From Candidatus Zhuqueibacterota bacterium (lineage in GTDB: Bacteria; Zhuqueibacterota; Zhuqueibacteria; Residuimicrobiales; Residuimicrobiaceae): 34,252 nt of DNA. The notes below the pieces were generated by a model. That model was given only the letters and a program-made list of their open reading frames with translations. It was not told the DNA's origin and ran no database searches. Within the stretch, counting starts at the first letter, position 1; every line of letters starts with the position of its first letter. The position numbers and the translations under genes were made by a program. Below, one piece after another: positions 24,725 through 32,934 of this stretch. The stretch lies in the NCBI GenBank assembly GCA_963169875.1, contig CAUJEL010000126.1, positions 1-34,252 of the forward strand. Direction: 5' to 3'.

Positions 24725-26719
24725 ATGCTACCGTTTTTCATCGTGTTACTGATTCTTCTGGCCGGAAGCATTCTGGCCATGCTCTTTGTGCGGCGCACCA
24801 TGGCATTGTGGCTGGGATTCGGAGCGGCGGCCCTGGCAAGTCTCATTGGGCTGGTCTGGTCGTTGCACGGCCTCATCGGCCGCGTCCACCACGCGGTCGC
24901 GTATGCATGGTCTCTTCCCTACGCCTCTTTCAGCTTTATGGTGGACGGTCTGGCCGCGTTCTTCCTCATGGTGATTTTTCTCGTCTCGTTTCTGGTGGCC
25001 ATTCACGCCATCATCTATTTTCGTCCTTATGCCGGCCAAATCCGCTGCGGCCTGCTGATGTTCTCCTTCAATGCCTTGATCGCGGGCATGGCTTTGGTCG
25101 TGACTGCCGCCAATGGCATCCTCTTTCTCATGGCGTGGGAAATCATGTCCTTTGCCGCCTATTTTCTCATCGTTTTTGATGATAAAAAAGCTGAAATCCG
25201 CCGCTCGGGTTACATCTATCTGATCGCCACGCATATCGGCACTGCCTTTTTATTTGCTCTGTTCTGGTTGCTGGCCTTGAAAAGCAACGGCTCCATGGCT
25301 TTTGCCGGTTTCAGCGCATTCCGGACAGCCGGCCTCGCCATGCAGGTTGTGGCCGCTTCACTGGCGGTGCTGGGATTCGGCGCCAAGGCCGGCATTGTGC
25401 CGCTGCACGTCTGGTTGCCCGAAGCACATCCCGCAGCGCCCAGTCCCGTCTCCGCCCTGATGTCCGCCGTAATGATTAAAACCGGCATTTACGGCATCCT
25501 GCGCATTTATACCCTGCTGGCGCTGCCTGTGCATTGGTGGGCCTATGGTCTGATCGCCCTGGGAGTGGTTACGGGGTTGCTGGGCATCTTTTTCTCCATG
25601 ATGCAGCGCGATCTGAAACGTTCTCTGGCTTATTCGAGCATTGAGAATATCGGCATCATTTTGATCGGCATCGGCATCGGCAGTCTCGGACTCGCGCTGC
25701 GGAACAGCACCATCGCGCTTTTGGGATTTGCCGGCGCCCTGCTGCATATCCTCAATCACGCCCTGTTCAAGGCGCTGTTGTTCATGAGCGCCGGCATGGT
25801 GGTACAAAAGCTGCATCACCATGACATGGAAAAGATGGGGGGATTGCAGAAGCGTTTGCCGCGCACCGGGACGCTGTTCATCATCGCGGCAACCGCGGTA
25901 TGCGGTCTGCCGCCCCTCAACGGTTTTGTGAGCGAATTCCTCATCTATCTGGCAGCCTTTTCGGGTGTAGCCTCGCCCGGACCTGCCGGCATCGCATCCT
26001 CCCTGATCGTGATCATTTCGCTGTCGCTCATCGGCGCCCTGGCGCTGGCGACTTTTGCAAAGATCATCAGCATCGTCTTTTTGGGCGCGCCAAGGTCCCC
26101 TGAGATCGAGTCCGTCCGCGAGAGCACCTGGGCCATACACCTGCCGCTGATGGCCATCGCCCTGCTTATGTTCGCCATCGGCTTATTTCCAGACTGGATT
26201 CTGCGGCTCATCCTGCCAGCAACCGTACCATTGACAGGCATGACGGACCTTGAAACGGCAACCCTGCTGGCGCCTTTTTCTCCTGTCCTGCGCGGCATCA
26301 CCGTCACCACCATGCTGTTCGGTTTTATCTTTGTATGTTTGTATCATCTGAGAAAAAACATGCTGAAAAAGCGGGCGTATCAGGAAACTGAAACCTGGGG
26401 ATGCGGCTATCTGGCGCCAACGCCGCGCATGCAGTACACCAGCGCCTCATTCGCAGACAGCTTTATGGGATCTGTAAAAAAAGCAGCCGGTCTGGATGAA
26501 GAAGTGGACCGGCCAACTGGTCTCTTTCCCAAAGGGCAATCGTTTCGCGCGATGGTGCAGGATACCTTCATAACCCGTTTGTATGCGCCGTTTTTTGAAT
26601 TTTCAGCGCGCCTGCTGGGATTCGCGCAAAAGCTGCAGCACGGGCGCCTGCCGCTGTACATTTTATATATCACGGTGATGTTACTTCTTTTATTGGTCTG
26701 GTATGGAGGCCTGCGTTGA
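24725..26719 (+). CDS. hyfB: HyfB/HycC-like antiporter-type membrane subunit (NuoL/M/N family)
   Basis: 664 residues, close to the ~670 typical of HyfB/HycC. It has about sixteen hydrophobic helices of the proton-translocating Mrp/NuoL-M-N family, with KAGIVPLHVWLPEAHPAAPSPVSALMSAVM as the conserved central signature and HALFKALLFMSAG further on. The C-terminal tail has the HyfB-specific TWGCGYLAPTPRMQYTSASF. It forms the distal proton-pumping arm of the complex. ATG 24725 begins at MLPFFIVLL, with GAGAGGAA about twelve bases upstream; an upstream extension of the frame lies inside the regulator gene and is rejected. The end overlaps the next start (TTGA). Confidence 0.87.
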   Translation: MLPFFIVLLILLAGSILAMLFVRRTMALWLGFGAAALASLIGLVWSLHGLIGRVHHAVAYAWSLPYASFSFMVDGLAAFFLMVIFLVSFLVAIHAIIYFRPYAGQIRCGLLMFSFNALIAGMALVVTAANGILFLMAWEIMSFAAYFLIVFDDKKAEIRRSGYIYLIATHIGTAFLFALFWLLALKSNGSMAFAGFSAFRTAGLAMQVVAASLAVLGFGAKAGIVPLHVWLPEAHPAAPSPVSALMSAVMIKTGIYGILRIYTLLALPVHWWAYGLIALGVVTGLLGIFFSMMQRDLKRSLAYSSIENIGIILIGIGIGSLGLALRNSTIALLGFAGALLHILNHALFKALLFMSAGMVVQKLHHHDMEKMGGLQKRLPRTGTLFIIAATAVCGLPPLNGFVSEFLIYLAAFSGVASPGPAGIASSLIVIISLSLIGALALATFAKIISIVFLGAPRSPEIESVRESTWAIHLPLMAIALLMFAIGLFPDWILRLILPATVPLTGMTDLETATLLAPFSPVLRGITVTTMLFGFIFVCLYHLRKNMLKKRAYQETETWGCGYLAPTPRMQYTSASFADSFMGSVKKAAGLDEEVDRPTGLFPKGQSFRAMVQDTFITRLYAPFFEFSARLLGFAQKLQHGRLPLYILYITVMLLLLLVWYGGLR

Positions 26720-27633
26720 AAATCGGCATCCCCGCATCGCTAATTCTCTACCTCTTTTCCCTGATGGCAGCGCCGCTGGTGCCGGGCATCATCAATCGGG
26801 TCAAAGCCAGGTTCGGCGGACGCCGCGGCCAGCCGCTGCTGCAGCCTTATTACGACCTCGCACGCCTGATCCGCAAAGGATTCGTCTACAGCCGCACCAC
26901 CACCGCTCTGATCTATTGGGGCCCTCTGCTGCAGTTGGCCGCTCTCGGCACCGCACTGACGCTGCTCCCTTTGTTTCCGGGGGTGCCGCCGCTGTTATCC
27001 ATGCCCGGTGACTATATTTTGCTGTTCTATCTGCTCGCCCTCGGCCGCCTCTTCACCATTCTCGCGGCCATGGATACCGGCTCCGCCTTTGAAGGCATGG
27101 GCGCCAACCGCGAAGCCCTGTTCTCGGCCCTGGCAGAACCTGCGCTTTTCATCATCCTGGCGACGCTGGTGCATCGCAGCGGTTTTCTCTCGTTGAGCCA
27201 GATCTTTGTGGAAAGTTCCGCGCCGCTGGCCTTGCCCGGCGCGGAGGTCATGATCCTCATGGCAGCCCTATACCTCATCCTGTTGTCCGAGAATGCGCGC
27301 ATCCCGGTGGATGATCCCAACACCCATCTGGAATTGACCATGATCCATGAAGTCATGGTGCTCGACCATGCCGGACCGGATCTGGCTGTGATTCAGTATG
27401 GTGTCAGCCTCAAACTGTGGTTGTTCATGATCCTCTTATGTCAGATCGTCCTGTCCGTGCTGCCGAATCTGGGCGTATTGATGCCGTTATTGTGGCTGGC
27501 GGCGCTGCTGATCATCACCATTTCCATCGGCATCGTCGAATCAACCATGGCGCGGCTGCAAATGCGCCGCGTTCCGCAGCTTTTGGTGGCAGCCAGTGCG
27601 CTGGCGTTGGTCGCCTATATTGTATCGAGGTAA
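26716..27633 (+). CDS. hyfC: HyfC/HycD-like membrane subunit (NuoH family)
   Basis: 305 residues with about eight transmembrane helices. The NuoH/HyfC signatures GGRRGQPLLQPYYDLARL, EGMGANREALFSALAEPALF and ENARIPVDDPNTHLELTMIHEVM are all present, the last with the charged residues that link the membrane arm to the large subunit. It anchors the peripheral arm and forms the start of the quinone-like cavity and proton path. The start is TTG 26716, inside the TGA of the previous gene, with GGAGG seven bases upstream. Confidence 0.9.
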   Translation: MKIGIPASLILYLFSLMAAPLVPGIINRVKARFGGRRGQPLLQPYYDLARLIRKGFVYSRTTTALIYWGPLLQLAALGTALTLLPLFPGVPPLLSMPGDYILLFYLLALGRLFTILAAMDTGSAFEGMGANREALFSALAEPALFIILATLVHRSGFLSLSQIFVESSAPLALPGAEVMILMAALYLILLSENARIPVDDPNTHLELTMIHEVMVLDHAGPDLAVIQYGVSLKLWLFMILLCQIVLSVLPNLGVLMPLLWLAALLIITISIGIVESTMARLQMRRVPQLLVAASALALVAYIVSR

Positions 27634-27636
27634 TTC

Positions 27637-28281
27637 ATGTCAGAAATCACCAATCTACTGCTCCTGCTGCTCGTGCTCATCAACCTTTATCTGCTCAGCG
27701 CGACCCGGCTCAGTACGTCGATCAAATTTCTCGCCGCGCAAGGCGTGGTGCTCGCCGTGCTGCCGCTGTCGCTTCATGGCTTGCATTTTTCCATCCATAC
27801 CATCCTCATACCCCTGATCACGCTGGTGATCAAGGGCATTATGATCCCCAATATGCTCTTCAAGGCGATTCGCGAAATCGAAATCGACCGGGAAAACGAC
27901 CCCTACGTCGGCCAGACCGCCTCGCTGCTTTGCGGCGGTTTGTTCATCATCATCTCATTCTGGGTGTCGGAACGCCTGGTGCTGCCCTTGGGTGTGACAT
28001 CGCGCATTTGGGTGCCGGTGGCGCTTTCATCGGTGATGATGGGATTATTTCTGCTCATCACCCGGCGCAAGGCCATCACCCAGGTCATGGGGTATCTGGT
28101 GCTTGAGAACGGCATCTATGCCTTTGCCCTGGCGCTGGTACAAAAGATGCCCTATTTGATCGAGATGGGCGTGTTGCTCGACGTCTTTATCGCCGTCTTT
28201 ATCATGGGGATCATGTTGAATCATATCAAAGAAACCTTTGAAGATTTCGATGTCGAACATCTGACCAAATTGCGGGACTAG
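27637..28281 (+). CDS. hyfE: HyfE-like membrane subunit (NuoK family)
   Basis: 214 residues with six or seven hydrophobic helices. The first ~100 residues correspond to NuoK, and the C-terminal part is the HyfE-type extension with LVLENGIYAFALAL and the VLLDVFIAVFIMGIMLNHI segment. Membrane glutamates and aspartates in these helices belong to the proton path. ATG 27637 follows the HyfC-like stop by three bases, with GAGG six bases upstream. Confidence 0.87.
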   Translation: MSEITNLLLLLLVLINLYLLSATRLSTSIKFLAAQGVVLAVLPLSLHGLHFSIHTILIPLITLVIKGIMIPNMLFKAIREIEIDRENDPYVGQTASLLCGGLFIIISFWVSERLVLPLGVTSRIWVPVALSSVMMGLFLLITRRKAITQVMGYLVLENGIYAFALALVQKMPYLIEMGVLLDVFIAVFIMGIMLNHIKETFEDFDVEHLTKLRD

Positions 28282-28283
28282 TC

Positions 28284-29723
28284 ATGATTCTACTTCTTGT
28301 GATCTTGCCGCTTCTTGCCGGTGCGCTGCTCTTCATGGTCCGCCGTCCCGCGTGGAATCCTTTCGTCCTGTGTGCGACTGCTTTGATCCACCTGGTGATA
28401 ACCTTTTCATTCTGGACAAACGAACCGGATCCCGCGTTCAATGACTGGCTAGCGCTGGACGCGCTGGGATTGTTGTTTCTCTCCATTCTGAGCTTCATCT
28501 TTATGCTGGCCGCGATATATGCTGTGGGCTATTTAAAGGAAGAAAAACGCCTTCATGAAACGGATGTTCAGCGGCCGCACCTGTTTTATGCCTCGCTGTT
28601 ATTTTTTCTGGCGACCATGTCCCTGGTCACCTTAAGCCAGCATCTCGGACTACTCTGGGTCGCGGTGGAGGCAACCACCCTGGCGAGCGCGCCGCTCATC
28701 TTTCATCATCGCACCCATGAAGCCCTCGAAGCGACCTGGAAATATCTCGTGATCTGCTCGGTGGGCATTGCACTGGCCCTGTTGGGCATCTTTTTCCTCG
28801 GCACCGCCATCAAAGCCGAACAGGGATCCCTGATCCTTTCCGACATGTTGCAGTATGGGGTCACACTGGACACCTACTGGGTTCGAGCAGCTTTTATCTT
28901 TTTGATCATTGGTTATGGCACTAAAATGGGATTGGCGCCCATGCATACCTGGCTGCCCGATGCGCACAGCGAAGCCCCTTCGCCTGCCTCCGCCCTGCTA
29001 TCCGGCGTTCTTCTCAACTGCGCTTTTCTCGCCATCCTGCGCGGCTATCAGGTCCTCAGTGCCGCCGGGCAGGCGATGTTTGCACAGCATATTTTGCTGC
29101 TGTTCGGACTGCTCTCTCTCGGTCTGGCGGCGGCGTTTTTGCTCAATCAAACCGACTACAAACGCATGCTGGCATATTCCAGCGTCGAGCATATGGGCAT
29201 CCTGGCGCTGGGTATGGGCCTTGGCCCGGGAGCGGCCTTTTTCGTGCTGCTGCACAGTCTCAATCATTCGCTGGCCAAATCGATGCTGTTTCTAACATCG
29301 GGAAATATCCTCTTGGCCTTTAAAAGCAAAAAAATTCATTCCATCACCGGTCTGGTACGCGCCCTGCCGTGGAGCGGATTCTTGTGGATCAGCGGATTTC
29401 TCGCCATCACCGGTACGCCGCCATTTGCACCCTTTGTCAGTGAATTCAATTTGCTGGGTGTGGCGATCTCCGGCCATCGTTTTGTGGTGGCGGGATTGTA
29501 TCTGGCCGCCCTGGTTGTGGCGTTTCTCGGCATGGGCAAGAGTGTTCTGAGCATGTCGCAGGGAGATTCCAGCATGGCCCCCGCTGGTTGTAAGGAAAAA
29601 AGCGTCCTGGTGGCGGCGCCCTTGATCCTGTTTCTGCTCCTGCTGCTGCTGGGCGTTCATATACCCGAGGTGCTCTCCGGAAAAATCATGGCGGCTGCCC
29701 GGCTGCTGGGAGGCGTACAATGA
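28284..29723 (+). CDS. hyfF: HyfF-like antiporter-type membrane subunit (NuoL/M/N family)
   Basis: 479 residues with about fourteen hydrophobic helices. The conserved GTKMGLAPMHTWLPDAHSEAPSPASALLSG block, HSLNHSLAKSMLFLTSG, and GTPPFAPFVSEF are characteristic of HyfF and the HycC/NuoM-like pumps. It is the second antiporter-type subunit of the operon. The usual third one of Hyf operons (HyfD) is absent. ATG 28284 directly follows the HyfE-like gene. The end overlaps the large-subunit gene by four bases (ATGA). Confidence 0.87.
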   Translation: MILLLVILPLLAGALLFMVRRPAWNPFVLCATALIHLVITFSFWTNEPDPAFNDWLALDALGLLFLSILSFIFMLAAIYAVGYLKEEKRLHETDVQRPHLFYASLLFFLATMSLVTLSQHLGLLWVAVEATTLASAPLIFHHRTHEALEATWKYLVICSVGIALALLGIFFLGTAIKAEQGSLILSDMLQYGVTLDTYWVRAAFIFLIIGYGTKMGLAPMHTWLPDAHSEAPSPASALLSGVLLNCAFLAILRGYQVLSAAGQAMFAQHILLLFGLLSLGLAAAFLLNQTDYKRMLAYSSVEHMGILALGMGLGPGAAFFVLLHSLNHSLAKSMLFLTSGNILLAFKSKKIHSITGLVRALPWSGFLWISGFLAITGTPPFAPFVSEFNLLGVAISGHRFVVAGLYLAALVVAFLGMGKSVLSMSQGDSSMAPAGCKEKSVLVAAPLILFLLLLLLGVHIPEVLSGKIMAAARLLGGVQ

Positions 29724-31219
29724 AATCCAGTGACCATCTGTTAACGCACAACGGTTTCGCCTTCCCGTTCAATAAATGCCCGATTCTGCCGCTGCCGCGA
29801 TTTCAGGAAGGCGTGCTGCAGCAGGTACATGATGGCGGCAGAGTCTCCGCTCTGTTCGCCATGCCGCAATCCACGGCTTCTCATTTGCTGGTGGCTGTGA
29901 TCAGTCATGACCTGGAGGGGCTATTGGCGGTGCTGGCCACAGAGGCAGCACAGCACTTTCCATCCCTGACGCCGGCGTGTCCGCAAGTGCATCTATTCGA
30001 ACGTGAGATATTCGAGCAGATGGGCATAAAACCCCGGAACCATCCCTGGCTCAAGCCGGTGCGGTTTCCGCAGACTCCGGGTGTGAAGCGCAAAAAGAAC
30101 GCCGTGGGCGTGATGGATTTTTACCGCCTCGAGGGCGAGCAGATTCATGAAGTCGCGGTCGGACCGGTGCATGCAGGCGTCATCGAGCCGGGGCACTTTC
30201 GCTTCCAGTGTCAGGGCGAACTGGTGCATCATCTGGAAATATCGCTGGGATATCAGCATCGCGGCATAGAGGAGCATTTGTCCGGTGGACCGTGGCCGGC
30301 CACCCTCTACCAGATGGAAGCGGCCGCTGGCGACACCAGCATCGGGCATACGCTGGCATATTGTCAGAATATGGAAGCCTTGTCGGGTGTGCGGGCGCCG
30401 GCCCGGGCGCAGGCCATTCGTGGACTGGCCCTGGAGCTGGAGCGGCTGGCGAATCACATCGGCGATCTTGGCGCGCTGGCCGGGGATGTGGGATTTTTGC
30501 CCACTGCCACCTATTGCGGCGCCATCCGCGGCGATCTGCTCAATATGACGGCAGTGGTCTGCGGCAGCCGTCTCGGACGCGGTTTGCTGCTGCCGGGCGG
30601 TGTCGCATTCGATCTCGATGACCGCCTCATCAAAACACTTTTGTCGCGTTTGAAAAAGGCACAACAGGATGTCACATCCGCTGTGGCGTTATTGTGGGAT
30701 TCCTCCTCGGTGTTGTCAAGATTTGAAGGTACGGGCCGTATCACGCAAGCGCAGGCTGAGGAAATCGGCATGGTGGGACCCGCCGTGCGGGCCAGCGGCG
30801 TCGAACAGGATGTGCGTCATGATCATCCCACCGGAATTTATCAACTCTTTCAAGTGCCGATGGCGGTGCTGACCCAGGGCGATGTTCACAGCCGGGCCAT
30901 GGTGCGCTGGCTGGAAATTCAGCGTTCCCTGGCCTTCTGTCAGGATCTGCTGGCGCATCTGCCCGAGGGGGAGGTTTTAATGCCGTTGAAAAATTTGGCG
31001 TCCTGGCACATGGCCATCAGTCTGGTTGAGGGCTGGCGCGGTGAAATCTGTCATGTCGCCTGCAGCGACGCAAAAGGCAAGGTCAGCCGTTACAAAATAG
31101 TCGATCCCTCCTTTCACAACTGGTTCGGCCTGGCACTGGCCCTGCGTGGTCAAGCCATTTCTGATTTTCCGCTCTGCAACAAGAGCTTTAACTTGTCCTA
31201 TTGTGGATTTGATTTATAG
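29720..31219 (+). CDS. NuoC-NuoD-type large subunit without the NiFe cysteines (Ehr-like)
   Basis: 499 residues. Residues about 1-125 are a NuoC-like domain (HLFEREIFEQMGIKPRNHPW). Residues about 140-499 are the hydrogenase-large-subunit/NuoD-like domain (VGPVHAGVIEPGHFRFQCQGE, RLANHIGDLGALAGDVGF). In true group 4 hydrogenases two CxxC motifs bind Ni-Fe. Here the first reads EAAAGDTSIGH, so both cysteines are Ala203 and Thr206. The C-terminal one reads VDPSFHNW, giving Ser464 and Asn467. This matches NuoD more than HycE and implies no hydrogenase activity. It should face the small subunit's terminal cluster and could bind a quinone-like or unknown redox substrate. ATG 29720 has GGAGG seven bases upstream. 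Confidence 0.88.
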   Translation: MKSSDHLLTHNGFAFPFNKCPILPLPRFQEGVLQQVHDGGRVSALFAMPQSTASHLLVAVISHDLEGLLAVLATEAAQHFPSLTPACPQVHLFEREIFEQMGIKPRNHPWLKPVRFPQTPGVKRKKNAVGVMDFYRLEGEQIHEVAVGPVHAGVIEPGHFRFQCQGELVHHLEISLGYQHRGIEEHLSGGPWPATLYQMEAAAGDTSIGHTLAYCQNMEALSGVRAPARAQAIRGLALELERLANHIGDLGALAGDVGFLPTATYCGAIRGDLLNMTAVVCGSRLGRGLLLPGGVAFDLDDRLIKTLLSRLKKAQQDVTSAVALLWDSSSVLSRFEGTGRITQAQAEEIGMVGPAVRASGVEQDVRHDHPTGIYQLFQVPMAVLTQGDVHSRAMVRWLEIQRSLAFCQDLLAHLPEGEVLMPLKNLASWHMAISLVEGWRGEICHVACSDAKGKVSRYKIVDPSFHNWFGLALALRGQAISDFPLCNKSFNLSYCGFDL

Positions 31220-31228
31220 AGGAATTCC

Positions 31229-31981
31229 ATGTACCGAATTTTACGCGCGCGTCAGCAGCACGGGATGCGAACCATCGCTTTCCCGGACCAGGAGCCGGTA
31301 CTGCCGGAACGTTTCCGCGGACTGCCCGAAATCGATGCGAAGAAATGCCCGGCCGAATGCACGCACTGTGCCACGGCCTGTCCGACCCGGGCGATTACCC
31401 TAAACCCATTTGCCGTGGACCTGGGCCGATGTCTCTTTTGCGGCGCCTGCGAGCGGGCGTGTCCGGAGAAAGCATTGGTTTTCGGGCGCGATTATCGCCT
31501 GGCGGTGCGGCGCCGGGAAGCACTCCACTGGAGCGGGGCGGCCTTGCAGCATGCGGAAGCCTTGGGACAGGAGCTGATCAAGCTCTACGGCCGGTCATTC
31601 AAACTGCGCCAGGTGAGCGCGGGCGGCTGCAATGGCTGCGAAGTGGATATCAATGTTCTGGGAACCAATGTGTTTGATCTGGGGAGGTTCGGCATTCAGA
31701 TCGTTGCGAGTCCGCGTCACGCCGATGGTTTGATCGTCACCGGTCCGGTGAGTGAGAATATGCGCGAAGCGCTGCTCAAGACCTGGGAGGCGGTGCCGTC
31801 GCCGCGGCTGGTCATCGCAGTTGGAGCTTGCGCTGTTTCAGGGGGTGCGTTTCGCGATCACGAGCAGGTGCATAATGGCGTGGCCGCGCTGCTGCCGGTG
31901 GATTTGTATATTCCCGGTTGTCCGCCGCATCCGATCACGATTTTGGATGGACTGCTGAGGCTGCTGGGGCGGAGAGGCTGA
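31229..31981 (+). CDS. Fused double [4Fe-4S] ferredoxin and NuoB-type small subunit
   Basis: A 250-residue fusion of a HyfH/NuoI-like and a HyfI/NuoB-like protein. The ferredoxin part has two cluster motifs: Cys 40, 44, 47, 51 (CPAECTHCATACP, one residue longer than the usual spacing) and Cys 68, 71, 74, 78 (CLFCGACERACP). The NuoB part (about 115-245) keeps all four ligands of the terminal N2-type cluster: C134 and C137 in GGCNGCEVD, C201 in GACAVSGG, C231 in PGCPPHP. Electrons would pass through these three clusters to the large-subunit cavity. The start is ATG 31229 with GAGGA seven bases upstream. No maturation, formate dehydrogenase or other input module follows in the window. Confidence 0.88.
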   Translation: MYRILRARQQHGMRTIAFPDQEPVLPERFRGLPEIDAKKCPAECTHCATACPTRAITLNPFAVDLGRCLFCGACERACPEKALVFGRDYRLAVRRREALHWSGAALQHAEALGQELIKLYGRSFKLRQVSAGGCNGCEVDINVLGTNVFDLGRFGIQIVASPRHADGLIVTGPVSENMREALLKTWEAVPSPRLVIAVGACAVSGGAFRDHEQVHNGVAALLPVDLYIPGCPPHPITILDGLLRLLGRRG

Positions 31982-32161
31982 CACCCAGGTCATGCAGGAA
32001 TCTTTTAGCAAATACCCGCCCGTGTGAGCGCCTGCCACAGTCCCTGCATAGACGCGCCTCATGCCACGATGCCTGAAAGACACTACCTGCAGGAAAGGCC
32101 GGAACTGAGGTTGTGGAGAAATATCCCCCCTGTACAAAGATTTGCGCAATGCAAAAAAGAG

Positions 32162-32190
32162 TTGCAAAGGTGTTAAAAATTATCTAAAAT
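32162..32190 (+). promoter_or_regulatory. Candidate sigma-70-type promoter of the 189-residue protein gene
   Basis: TTGCAA (32162-32167) and TAAAAT (32185-32190) are spaced by 17 bases in an A+T-rich patch 40 bases before ATG 32230. The 248-base gap after the preceding operon makes an independent promoter likely. Confidence 0.5.
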
Positions 32191-32229
32191 TACACAACTA
32201 CTAATGGCCTTATTTCAGGAGACTGGATC

Positions 32230-32799
32230 ATGTCGCGCACCTTTGTAGAAATGGTCTTAACGGCGAATCAAGAGTATTTAAAAGGTTTTTTGCAGGGTTA
32301 CATCGCGGGTGTGGGAGTTGAGTACCCGTTTTTCTTCAACCACGAAGCGGGCATCGAGGCGGAGTCCCTGACCGAGAAAATTCAGGAGTGGGCCACATTG
32401 TCCGATAAATACCAGTATGTCATCCTGGAAAAAGCCTTATACGAAGCATTACAGGCATCCGCTGCCATTTTTAGTGAAGCCACAAAGATCGTCTCCGTGA
32501 AAAACGTGAAATCCTGTCAATTCGAGGTCACCATCAAAGCGCATTCGCGCGATGACAGCAAAGCCATTCGTGAGCTTGTCCAATTCAGGCCGTCAACTCT
32601 GGAGATGATCAATTGGCAGGAATCGGAAGAAATTGACGAAAAGGCAAAAGGCGTGGAACTCTATACACCGGCGCATGATTACACGTATAAAGCCTCCGGA
32701 TCGTTCAAAGGGGACCTGGAGACGGTGATTGAATTCCGCAAGAAATTAACCGGCTTTTCAGCGGTGACCGCCGGGGAAATTAAACTCGAACGGCAATAA
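32230..32799 (+). CDS. Unrecognised 189-residue soluble protein
   Basis: I do not recognise a family. The protein begins MSRTFVEMVLTANQEYLKGF, has mixed helix and strand and no signal peptide or membrane helix. Strands near SVKNVKSCQFEVTIKAHSRDDSKAI and helices EEIDEKAKG and LETVIEFRKKL are the clearest elements. Charged residues are common and cysteine rare. It has a good ribosome-binding site (AGGAG before ATG 32230) and promoter-like sequence upstream, so it is probably a real single-gene unit. Nothing links it to the hydrogenase-like operon beyond position. Function unknown. Confidence 0.7.
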   Translation: MSRTFVEMVLTANQEYLKGFLQGYIAGVGVEYPFFFNHEAGIEAESLTEKIQEWATLSDKYQYVILEKALYEALQASAAIFSEATKIVSVKNVKSCQFEVTIKAHSRDDSKAIRELVQFRPSTLEMINWQESEEIDEKAKGVELYTPAHDYTYKASGSFKGDLETVIEFRKKLTGFSAVTAGEIKLERQ

Positions 32800-32934
32800 A
32801 GCATGCACGTAGCCTGCGTTAATTCCTGACACAGACTCATGGTTGTGAACAATCGAGCTGAGACAGTGAAATCTGATCATCGCGGTGCCGCGGAGGACAT
32901 CACGGTTGAGTTGGGCGAGATTTAGATTTTAGGA

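Noticed and set aside
24725-31981. Interpretation as an active hydrogenase-4 or formate hydrogenlyase
   Set aside because: The large subunit lacks all four Ni-binding cysteines, and no formate dehydrogenase or maturation gene is present in the window.
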